Below, piece by piece: positions 1 through 5,750 of a DNA stretch of 13,533 bases. The DNA is taken from NCBI GenBank assembly GCA_016935045.1, contig JAFGRS010000187.1, positions 1 to 13,533 on the forward strand. Reading direction: 5' to 3'. Source of the stretch: Lentisphaeria bacterium. Its GTDB lineage: Bacteria > Verrucomicrobiota > Lentisphaeria > Oligosphaerales > JAFGRS01. A program made the position numbers and the translations under genes. Every line of letters starts with the position of its first letter. The stretch's first letter is position 1. Under the pieces are notes generated by a model. The model worked only from the letters and a program-made list of their open reading frames with translations, made no database searches and had not been told where the DNA came from.

Positions 1-1111
1 CGCCCCGTGGAGAGGAACGGTCCGGGCGCATCACCCCCACCTGCATGACGGCGCGATCGCCCTGCACAGCGGCCGTGGAATCCTGCACGTACAGGGCCAG
101 GAGATGCTCGCCGGGAGAGAGCTTCGGGCCGATGGGAAAGGTGAACGGCGTGAAGCCCCCGGCATGCTCGCCGACCAACCTGCCGTCCAGGAACAGCGCG
201 CACCAGAAGGCAACGCGTCCGCAGCGCACGAGGACGGGACCCGGGGGGGGCCTCCCCACGGCCAGCCGCCGCAGGTACCAGCCCGCATGGTAATCACGCC
301 CCGGGGGCCAGCCCTGGGGGAGACTCGTGGTCGCGGGCTCCCCGGGAGCGCCCTGTTCCTCCAGCCAGGGGACGAATACCCAGCCGTCGCGCAGATCGAC
401 GCTCTGACGAGCGCCCGAGGGAACGGATGCGGGCGGCGAAGCCACCTCCCGGGCCATGCGGGCAACGTCCGACGCCGCATCCAGCCCCGGACGCGACGGA
501 GGCAGTTCGGAGACGCTGGACGCCGCCGCTGCGGCAAACGCGAGTTCGTCGACCCACACGTCCACAGGACCGGTCCCAGGACCGGGGGTGACATGAAACT
601 GGAGTTGAGGATGGAAAGCGCGAAAGAGCCCGTCGCCAACGGCCGGCAGCCCCGCGTCTCCCCGGAAATCATCGAAGCGAACCGCATACCGACCCCAGGC
701 ACGGTCGCGAACCGCCACCCCGGCCCGGAAGTGCCCGCGCACCCCCTGCGGGCCACTCACCCCCCGCTCCCGAACCCGGAGCACCAGCAGCAGAGCCACG
801 GGCCGCGATGCCTTGGCTTCGAAGACAAAGGCGTTCGCGCCCGGGGGCACCCCCCTCTCCCAGGCCAGAGATGCCGCGTCATTCGGCCCCTGCACGATGG
901 CGTAGTTCGCTTCCGCCTCGACACCGAAGCGCATCCTCATGCAGGCACCCCGCACACCCTCCGGATCCCGGGACGATTCGGCCCGGCCGATCGCGGACCA
1001 GGAACGCTCGGCCTCGAAACCGTCGATGCGGCCCGCCGGCGCAGCCGCCTCGGCCGCCCCGCTCTGAGCCTGAGCCAGCAGAATGGGAAGGATGACAAGC
1101 GATGGTCTCAT
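1..1111 (-). CDS. Secreted protein with GH2-type sugar-binding domain, partial (3' end off the window)
   Basis: Reading the minus strand from the ATG at 1111-1109 gives an open frame of 370 codons that leaves the window with no stop, so only the N-terminal part is present. It begins with a short signal peptide (MRPS, then a hydrophobic LVILPILLA stretch, Ala-rich cleavage region near residue 20). Residues about 27-190 look like a jelly-roll carbohydrate-binding module: they start DGFEAERSW and end VDVWVDELAF. A Pro/Ala/Ser-rich linker follows. Residues about 235-365 match the N-terminal sugar-binding domain of glycoside hydrolase family 2: AGWYLRRL, then CGRVAFWCALFLDGRLVGEH, GGFTPFTFPIG and GEHLLALYVQD. 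Family knowledge: such domains precede the catalytic barrel in beta-galactosidases, beta-mannosidases and relatives, but the barrel would lie beyond position 1, so the activity cannot be named. The start has only a weak upstream GGAG. It is divergent from the regulator gene, with the palindrome array between them. Overlapping frames on both strands are composition shadows. Confidence 0.8.
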   Translation of the reverse strand, partial: MRPSLVILPILLAQAQSGAAEAAAPAGRIDGFEAERSWSAIGRAESSRDPEGVRGACMRMRFGVEAEANYAIVQGPNDAASLAWERGVPPGANAFVFEAKASRPVALLLVLRVRERGVSGPQGVRGHFRAGVAVRDRAWGRYAVRFDDFRGDAGLPAVGDGLFRAFHPQLQFHVTPGPGTGPVDVWVDELAFAAAAASSVSELPPSRPGLDAASDVARMAREVASPPASVPSGARQSVDLRDGWVFVPWLEEQGAPGEPATTSLPQGWPPGRDYHAGWYLRRLAVGRPPPGPVLVRCGRVAFWCALFLDGRLVGEHAGGFTPFTFPIGPKLSPGEHLLALYVQDSTAAVQGDRAVMQVGVMRPDRSSPRG

Positions 1112-1662
1112 GGATCGCCAATGCTCCACTCACAGGGGACCGCCCTCTTGGTGTGCCGCCAGTCACAGTGCAGACGAGGCGCGCCCATGCATCCGCCGCC
1201 CCTGGTCCCTGCAGGCCGGGCGCATCCCAGACACAGTACAGCGCCCGTACCCGGTTTGCGATCCCCGAACAATCCGGCCCAGGGCTGCTCCAAGATCCGG
1301 CGAATCGCTTCCCGCCGCCACTGCCCTGGCGGCAGTGAAGCGCCGATTCGGGGTGAGGGAGCGCGGCCGCGCCCCCTCACCGCCCTCCGATCGGCGCTCC
1401 ACCGGGACAAGCCCGGCAGCGGCGTTGGGATCCTGAAACAGCCCTGAGTCCGGCCCCGGGGGCCGTTCTCGCCCAGCAGCGAATCACACCGATGGGAGCG
1501 CCGGACCCCGGGGTGGGACCACGATCCGGAACGGTTGTGCCCCCCCGGCATACGCCCAGGGGCCGGATGGACACACGATTCGCCCTGGGCCGCTGCCCCT
1601 GCACGCGCACGGCCGGAGACGAGGAGGAACTGCGAAATGGGGACCGCCGCAGTCGAGACGCT
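1112..1662. other. Divergent intergenic region outside the palindrome array
   Basis: No convincing gene was found here on either strand. It contains the miniature inverted-repeat element listed separately (1280-1446) and a perfect short inverted repeat CGGCCCC-G-GGGGCCG at 1451-1465. A strong Shine-Dalgarno-like AGGAGG at 1622-1627 lies 9 bases before an ATG at 1637. That ATG opens a 44-codon frame ending at 1771 that reads through the first two palindromes; this may be a leader peptide or chance. The promoter of the minus-strand GH2-like gene must lie in or near 1112-1250, but no clear -35/-10 pair was recognised. Confidence 0.5.
1280..1446. mobile_element. Miniature inverted-repeat element (MITE/REPIN-like), complete copy
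   Basis: The 167-bp element is bounded by 19-bp imperfect terminal inverted repeats: CAGGGCTGCTCCAAGATCC at 1280-1298 and the complement of CAGGGCTGTTTCAGGATCC at 1428-1446 (three differences). Inside are nested inverted repeats. A small hairpin lies at 1319-1337 (arms CACTGCC and GGCAGTG). A large imperfect palindrome lies at 1340-1397 and begins GCGCCGAT and ends ATCGGCGC. TCCGGCCC occurs just outside both ends (1273-1280 and 1449-1456) and may be a target-site duplication, although it overlaps one terminal base on the left, is offset by two bases on the right and is GC-rich. It has no coding capacity. A second copy in the same orientation begins at 13358. Known families of this form (MITEs, REPINs) are mobilised in trans; no matching transposase is visible here. 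Confidence 0.75.
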
Positions 1663-1688
1663 GGTCCACACTTCGCAAAGTGTGGACC
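1663..1688. promoter_or_regulatory. Palindrome 1 of array (candidate operator)
   Basis: This is a perfect 11-bp inverted repeat (left arm GGTCCACACTT) around a 4-base centre CGCA. The centre differs from TTGCAA in the other copies. It is the copy farthest from the regulator gene, and its 5' flank lacks the TGACAT seen before copies 3 and 4. Confidence 0.7.
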
Positions 1689-1742
1689 GTACGCAAGAGA
1701 TGTGCATACAAGCGCGAAGGACGGGTTCAGTACTTAGTATTT

Positions 1743-1770
1743 CAGTCCACACTTTGCAAGGTGTGGACTG
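1743..1770. promoter_or_regulatory. Palindrome 2 of array (candidate operator)
   Basis: This 28-bp palindrome has outer arms CAGTCCACAC and GTGTGGACTG and centre TTGCAA. One position pair is not complementary (T at 1753 against G at 1760). The symmetry extends two bases further out on each side than in copy 3. Confidence 0.7.
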
Positions 1771-1825
1771 ATCGAGATACGCATGCAGACAGGCTTGGAA
1801 AACGGAGTACGCACATGACATCCTT

Positions 1826-1849
1826 GTCCACACTTTGCAAAGTGTGGAC
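1826..1849. promoter_or_regulatory. Palindrome 3 of array (candidate operator)
   Basis: This is a perfect 24-bp palindrome: half-site GTCCACACTTTG followed directly by its reverse complement, with no central loop. A TGACAT box lies four bases upstream. It is the consensus copy of the array. Confidence 0.7.
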
Positions 1850-1894
1850 CGATCTGAGAAGGCATACATACAGCACGAAAAACCGGGCATGCAC

Positions 1895-1921
1895 TTGACA
1901 TTTCGGTCCACACCTTGCAAT
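1895..1921 (+). promoter_or_regulatory. Possible promoter of the regulator gene
   Basis: A perfect TTGACA lies at 1895-1900. The best -10-like hexamer near it is TGCAAT at 1916-1921, a 15-base gap that is short for sigma-70; no good hexamer sits at 17 bases. If it is used, the transcript would begin close to the ATG at 1931, giving an mRNA with little or no leader, which fits the lack of a properly spaced Shine-Dalgarno. The palindrome lies between and over the two boxes, a usual repressor position. Confidence 0.3.
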
Positions 1922-1929
1922 GTATGGAG
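1906..1929. promoter_or_regulatory. Palindrome 4 of array, degenerate, next to the regulator start
   Basis: The left half GTCCACACCTTG is nearly intact, while the right half is changed to CAATGTATGGAG. It ends one base before the ATG at 1931. A binding protein on this copy would cover the likely transcription or translation start of the regulator gene, which suggests autoregulation. The altered half may be decay, or may reflect the overlapping need for a -10 element or ribosome-binding sequence. Confidence 0.6.
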
Positions 1930-1930
1930 C

Positions 1931-2521
1931 ATGCATGAACGATCCGACAGCGAGGTCGCGGGTGCAGGCCTGAAGCCCACGCTGTGGCGTACCTGCCGAG
2001 CCTTGGCGAACCGCCGGCGCCTGGGTATCGTCTGCCATTTGATCGACCATCCTGACGACATGGTGTCCCAGGTTGCTCGGGGGGTGGGGATACCCGTTGC
2101 CGTGGCGAGCCAGTACCTTCGTATCCTGAACGCGCGCGGCGTTCTGCGGGCAACTCGCCGAAGCCGTTGGGTTCATTACCGCCTGGCGGCGGACCCCAGC
2201 CTTCCCGAGGCGTCTGTTCTGGTGGCGGCGTTGGGTGAGAGCCTTGCTGCCGACACGCGGGACCTGGACTCTGCCATGGCGACGCTTACGGCCTTCACGC
2301 ACCCCCGGCGGCTTCTCCTGCTGGCTTTGCTGTGGCAGTACGGCCACCTCGACTACTCGGAACTCATGGGCCGCAGCGGTATTCCCCACCAGGCCCTGAC
2401 ACGGCACCTGGACAAGCTTCAGCGACGGGGCCTGGTCGATCTCCATGGAGGCAGGTACCGGCTCACGTGTGGTCCCGATGTCCTGGCGCGAGCCTTGCTG
2501 AGCATCGCGGTTCGGGAATGA
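1931..2521 (+). CDS. Double winged-helix transcriptional regulator (ArsR-like)
   Basis: This 196-residue protein consists of two winged-helix-like units. Unit 1 covers residues about 17-86: ALANRRRLGIVCHL, recognition-helix-like IPVAVASQYLRILNARGVL, then a wing ending RWVHYRLA. Unit 2 covers about 120-180: FTHPRRLLLLALLW, IPHQALTRHLDKLQRRGLVD, wing GGRYRLT. The first matches the ArsR/SmtB pattern of an alpha3N helix, SxYLxxLxxxGxL and a beta-hairpin. No metal-binding cysteine motif is evident; Cys22, Cys35 and Cys180 are isolated. Having two such domains in one chain is unusual for ArsR proteins, which normally dimerise as single domains. The ATG at 1931 follows the fourth palindrome directly; GGAG at 1926-1929 is only one base away, so a leaderless start or an upstream in-frame start (ATG 1889) is possible. 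It probably binds the array and controls itself and neighbouring genes; that role is inference. Confidence 0.8.
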   Translation: MHERSDSEVAGAGLKPTLWRTCRALANRRRLGIVCHLIDHPDDMVSQVARGVGIPVAVASQYLRILNARGVLRATRRSRWVHYRLAADPSLPEASVLVAALGESLAADTRDLDSAMATLTAFTHPRRLLLLALLWQYGHLDYSELMGRSGIPHQALTRHLDKLQRRGLVDLHGGRYRLTCGPDVLARALLSIAVRE

Positions 2522-2550
2522 GCGCCCGGGGAGGGGGGAGGGACAGAGCG

Positions 2551-2587
2551 TCAGGGAAAGCCGGAAGGGCTCGGGAATCGGCTCAGC
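2551..2587. repeat. Short interspersed repeat, degenerate copy
   Basis: This stretch begins TCAGGGAAA, contains CTCGGGA and ends CGGCTCAGC. It is alignable with 9422-9459 (TCAGGGAAA, TTCGGGA, CGGCTCAGC) in the same order and at almost the same spacing. It lies in the 209-bp gap between the regulator and the oxidoreductase. Here the CGGCTCAGC is followed by a diverged sequence rather than the GGAGCTTCGCCCTCC seen near 9460. Confidence 0.4.
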
Positions 2588-2730
2588 ACCTGGCTTCGCG
2601 TGCTGTCCCACACGTTCCATGACAGAGACTTTCCAGAGGGAATCGGGAGACCTTCCTTGCCGGCGCACAAGCGCGCACGCCGGTAACGCTGCCGCCCTCT
2701 GCAGGACCGTTGTGAGCAGGAGAGAACGCG

Positions 2731-3903
2731 ATGCGTATCGGCTTCCGCGGGGAACTGCGAGACGAAGCGGCGATCCGGGTGGGGTTCATCGGCTGCGGCA
2801 GTCATTCGTTCCGCAACATCTATCCGACCTTCCCGTTCTGCCCGGTCAGGCTGGAGGCGGTGTGTGACCTGGACCGGGCCAAGGCGGAAGCGTTTGCGGG
2901 GACCTTCGGGGCCGGCCGCGTCTACGCCGATCACCGGCATATGCTGGCGGATGGCGATTTGGATGCCGTGTTCATCGTGACCAACTACGATGCCCTGGGC
3001 CGGCCGCGCTTTCCGCTCCTGGCGCTGGATTGTCTCGCAGCGGGTTGCCATGTGTGGATGGAGAAACCGCCGGCTGCCTCCTGCCGGGAGATCGAGGAGA
3101 TGCAGGCGGCGGCCAGGTCCGCCGGCCGCAATGTCATGGTCGGGCTGAAGAAGATGTTCTTTCCTGCCAACGAGAAGGCGGCGGAATTGATGGGGCGACC
3201 GGAGTTCGGGCAGGCGCACCTGCTGCTGCTGCAGTACCCTCAGTCGATCCCGACGGTGGCGGATCTCGAGCGCTACCGCGCCGGGCGCGAGCGGGTCCCC
3301 GCGGCAGTGAGTTTCCTTGACCACCTCTGCCATCCGGCCTCGTTGATGGTGTACCTTCTGGGTATGCCTCGCACCCTCTGCTACGAACGCAGTCCGAGGG
3401 GAGCGGGCAACGCGACCTTCACCTTTCCTTCGGGTGCGGTCTGTGCCATGGCCCTGACGGGCGGCGCCCCCCGCAACGGCGGTATGGAACACACCACGAT
3501 CGTCGGCGAGGGTGGACACCGTATCGTGGTCGAGAACAACATCCGGGTCTGCTTCCACCGGGACCCGCCGGCGGGACCCGGCCAGGGATACGGCAACACC
3601 CCGAGTTTCTACACCGGCGCGCCCGGGCAGACGGCAGCGCTGTGGGAACCCGAGTTCAGCCTGGGGCAGCTCTACAACAAGGGCCTGTTCCTGCTGGGCT
3701 ACTGGGGTGAGGTCAACGAGTTCGCCCGCTCGATCCTGGAAGGGCGGCCGCCGGCAAAGGGCACCCTCGAACAGGCCTGGCAGGTCACGCGCATCTTCGA
3801 GGCCTTCGCCGAAGGTCCCGGCAAGACGGTCCCGCTGGAAACCGAGGGCAAATGGGGGACGCGGTCCGAGTCGGGCGCCGACGGATCTCGGCGGCTCGGG
3901 TGA
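2731..3903 (+). CDS. Gfo/Idh/MocA family NAD(P)-dependent oxidoreductase
   Basis: This 390-residue protein has a normal length for the family. The N-terminal Rossmann fold contains the dinucleotide-binding glycine motif VGFIGCGSHS (residues 17-26), an acidic strand end AVCDLD (43-48) and the family signature EKP at 111-113 (MEKPPAAS). The C-terminal alpha/beta domain contains FLDHLCHPASLM (195-206), the usual place of the catalytic His, and ends in LEQAWQVTRIFEAF. Members oxidise, reduce or epimerise sugars and inositols in the cytoplasm; the substrate cannot be read from sequence. There is no signal peptide or Tat motif. The ATG at 2731 has a clear ribosome-binding site AGGAGAG at 2718-2724. 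It is the first of three co-directional genes (oxidoreductase, fucosidase, propeller protein), which points to catabolism of a sugar released from a glycan, perhaps fucose. The last 15 or so residues are polar and atypical, possibly an extended tail. Confidence 0.9.
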   Translation: MRIGFRGELRDEAAIRVGFIGCGSHSFRNIYPTFPFCPVRLEAVCDLDRAKAEAFAGTFGAGRVYADHRHMLADGDLDAVFIVTNYDALGRPRFPLLALDCLAAGCHVWMEKPPAASCREIEEMQAAARSAGRNVMVGLKKMFFPANEKAAELMGRPEFGQAHLLLLQYPQSIPTVADLERYRAGRERVPAAVSFLDHLCHPASLMVYLLGMPRTLCYERSPRGAGNATFTFPSGAVCAMALTGGAPRNGGMEHTTIVGEGGHRIVVENNIRVCFHRDPPAGPGQGYGNTPSFYTGAPGQTAALWEPEFSLGQLYNKGLFLLGYWGEVNEFARSILEGRPPAKGTLEQAWQVTRIFEAFAEGPGKTVPLETEGKWGTRSESGADGSRRLG

Positions 3904-4172
3904 GGCGGGCCACGCCGCGACCGGGGCTGTTCGGCGTATTGCCTCAGTCCACGCCGGAGAGCTCGCGGTACGCTCGCGCTCCATGCCCGAGGAGAGCTCG
4001 CGAGCATCCTGGTGTCGTTGGCGGCAGACTCCACTGCTGCATTGGTGTTCGGCGCCGCCAGTGCCTTGCAGGCATGATTCGGCGGGGGTATTCTGCTCCT
4101 TGAGCCGGGGGCAGTCCCCGACGGGTCTCCTCCGGAGTCACAGAATCCGCCTGGTCAGGAAAGGCGCGTGCC

Positions 4173-5636
4173 ATGGCGTTCACGCCGACGTTCGAGTCGC
4201 TGCTGCGGTACGAGTGTCCGACGTGGTTCCGGGATGCCAAGTTCGGCATCTGGAGCCATTGGGGGCCCCAGAGCGTGCCGATGTACGGGGATTGGTATGC
4301 CCGGCACATGTACGTGCAGGGGCACCCGCAGTACCTCTACCACGTGCGCCACTACGGGCATCCCTCGAGGTTTGGCTACAAGGACATCTGCGCCCTGTGG
4401 AAGGCCGAACGCTTCGAACCGGACGAGCTGATGCGTCTGTACCGCAAGGCCGGGGCCCGGTACTTCGTGGGGCAGGCCATGCATCACGACCACTTCTTCA
4501 ATTACCCCTCCCGGCTCAACCGTTTCAACGCGGTCCAGGTGGGTCCCGGCAAGGACATCTGCGGACTGTGGAAAGCCGCAGCCGAACGCGAAGGCATGCC
4601 CTTCGGCCTGACTGAGCATCTCGGCGCCACGTTCTCGTGGTGGCGAACCAACAAGTGGTGCGACACGGAGGGTCCCCATGCCGGGGTGCCCTACGACGGC
4701 AACGATCCGGCCTACCGGGATTTTTACCTCGACAACTACGAGCACGTGCAGGAGGGGGAGGACCGGACCGACACCAAGGCGCGGCCATGGTACACGGCCA
4801 ATTCCCGTTTTCGGGACTACTGGCTGGCGGTAATCAAGGAGGTGGTGGATCTCTACGAGCCGGACCTGCTGTACTCGGATGGCGCCCTGCCCTTCGGGGA
4901 GAATGGGGCTTCGGTCCAGGGAGCGCCGGAGTTCGCGCACGGACTGCAGGCCGTCGCGCACCTGTACAACACGTCCCTGGGCAGGCACGGAGAGAACCGG
5001 GCCGTGTACAACCAGAAGGACCGTCGCCCCGAGATCTACCGGGTGGGGGTGCTGGATATCGAGAAGAGCCAACTGCCCGGGATCCACCCCGAGCCCTGGC
5101 AGACCGACACCTGCATCGGAAACTGGTTCTACGACGTGCGGCAGACGTTCAAGAAACCCGCGCACGTCATCGAAATGCTGATCGACATCGCGGCCAAGAA
5201 TGGCTGCATGCTGCTGAACATCCTGCAGAAACCCGACGGCAGCATCGACGACGAGAGCCGCTATCTGCTCGATGAGCTTGCGGGGTGGTTCGCGATCTGC
5301 GGTGAGGCGATCCACGGGACACGTCCTTGGCGGCACTACGGCGAAGGGGACACCCGGGTGCTCATCCAGGGCTTCAAGGAGGAACGGGGCACCTGGGGCG
5401 CCTCCGACTGGCGCTTCACCAGCCGGGGCAAGACCCTCTACGCCTTCGCCCTCAAGGCGCCGGAGAACCGTCGTGCCGTGCTGCGGAGCCTGACGGAGCA
5501 GGAAAGGGTCGTCTCGGTCCGGCTGCTGGGCGCGGGGGATTGCCCGTTCCAGCAGGCCTTCGGCGTGCTGACCGTGAAACTGCCGGAACGCCTGCCCACC
5601 GGGTACACGAACGTGCTGGCCGTGGAACTGGCTTGA
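4173..5636 (+). CDS. Alpha-L-fucosidase, glycoside hydrolase family 29
   Basis: This 487-residue protein belongs to GH29, the retaining enzymes that remove terminal alpha-L-fucose. The (beta/alpha)8 barrel begins KFGIWSHWGPQSVP (residues 23-36), the family hallmark. MHHDHFFNYPS (103-113) matches the substrate-binding KHHDGF region, followed by FNAVQVGPGKDICGLWKAAAEREGMPFGL. The nucleophile is predicted as Asp236 in DLLYSDGALP. KNGCMLLNI (about 346-354) is the usual barrel-end motif. A C-terminal beta-sandwich follows (about 395-487: TRPWRHYGEG, DWRFTSRGKTLYAFAL, VRLLGAG). It shows no signal peptide, although many GH29 enzymes are exported, so it may act inside the cell or the true start could differ. 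The ATG at 4173 is preceded by AGGAAAGG at 4157-4164. The 269-bp gap upstream shows no gene; it contains two close copies of GAGAGCTCGCG. Confidence 0.93.
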   Translation: MAFTPTFESLLRYECPTWFRDAKFGIWSHWGPQSVPMYGDWYARHMYVQGHPQYLYHVRHYGHPSRFGYKDICALWKAERFEPDELMRLYRKAGARYFVGQAMHHDHFFNYPSRLNRFNAVQVGPGKDICGLWKAAAEREGMPFGLTEHLGATFSWWRTNKWCDTEGPHAGVPYDGNDPAYRDFYLDNYEHVQEGEDRTDTKARPWYTANSRFRDYWLAVIKEVVDLYEPDLLYSDGALPFGENGASVQGAPEFAHGLQAVAHLYNTSLGRHGENRAVYNQKDRRPEIYRVGVLDIEKSQLPGIHPEPWQTDTCIGNWFYDVRQTFKKPAHVIEMLIDIAAKNGCMLLNILQKPDGSIDDESRYLLDELAGWFAICGEAIHGTRPWRHYGEGDTRVLIQGFKEERGTWGASDWRFTSRGKTLYAFALKAPENRRAVLRSLTEQERVVSVRLLGAGDCPFQQAFGVLTVKLPERLPTGYTNVLAVELA

Positions 5637-5750
5637 GAAGTAGATGCAGCGCGCCGGTCCCAGGTCCTCCTCCGGCGGGCATGGGCCGACAGGGGCCGCA
5701 GTTCAGCGAATGAGGGCACTGGCGCGGCGGCAAGGTCGATTGGGGTGATC

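Larger units (their letters stand above)
1663..1929. repeat. Array of four palindromes at 81-bp period
   Basis: Four copies of a palindrome with half-site GTCCACACTTTG are centred at 1675.5, 1756.5, 1837.5 and 1917.5, giving spacings of 81, 81 and 80 bp. The DNA between them is also related, so this is a degenerate tandem repeat of about 81 bp with the palindrome as its conserved core. Shared elements are a GCATRCA box (1704, 1781, 1862), a GAAAA/GAAGG-rich middle, and TGACAT four bases before the third and fourth palindromes. The region is less GC-rich than its surroundings. It sits between the divergent GH2-like and regulator genes and ends at the regulator start codon. I infer operators for a DNA-binding protein, most simply the adjacent double winged-helix regulator. 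Confidence 0.85.

Noticed and set aside
31..756. 241-codon open frame on minus
   Set aside because: It lies in a different frame from the one that encodes a signal peptide, jelly roll and GH2 sugar-binding motifs over the same bases. Its composition is Arg/Ser/Pro-rich.
104..1447. 447-codon open frame on plus
   Set aside because: It is antisense to the GH2-like reading frame, runs on into the inverted-repeat element, is Pro/Arg/His/Gly-rich and has no domain-like segment. GC-rich DNA commonly leaves such frames open.
1663..1849. Palindromes as Rho-independent terminators
   Set aside because: No T-run follows any copy, the DNA is an upstream region rather than a gene end, and copies are regularly spaced.
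1663..1929. CRISPR array
   Set aside because: There are only four repeats, the repeats are full palindromes, the intervening segments are related to each other rather than unique, and no cas gene is nearby.
1108..2061. 317-codon minus frame with repeated peptide blocks
   Set aside because: The peptide repetition is only translation of the palindrome array in a frame kept open by the 81-bp period. It also overlaps the element and the start of the regulator.
2551..3984. 477-codon minus frame
   Set aside because: It is antisense to the clear Gfo/Idh/MocA gene and rich in Arg with no recognisable motif.
3904..4172. Short gene between oxidoreductase and fucosidase
   Set aside because: Frames here are Arg/Pro/Ser-rich overlaps of the neighbours; none has a ribosome-binding site or motif.
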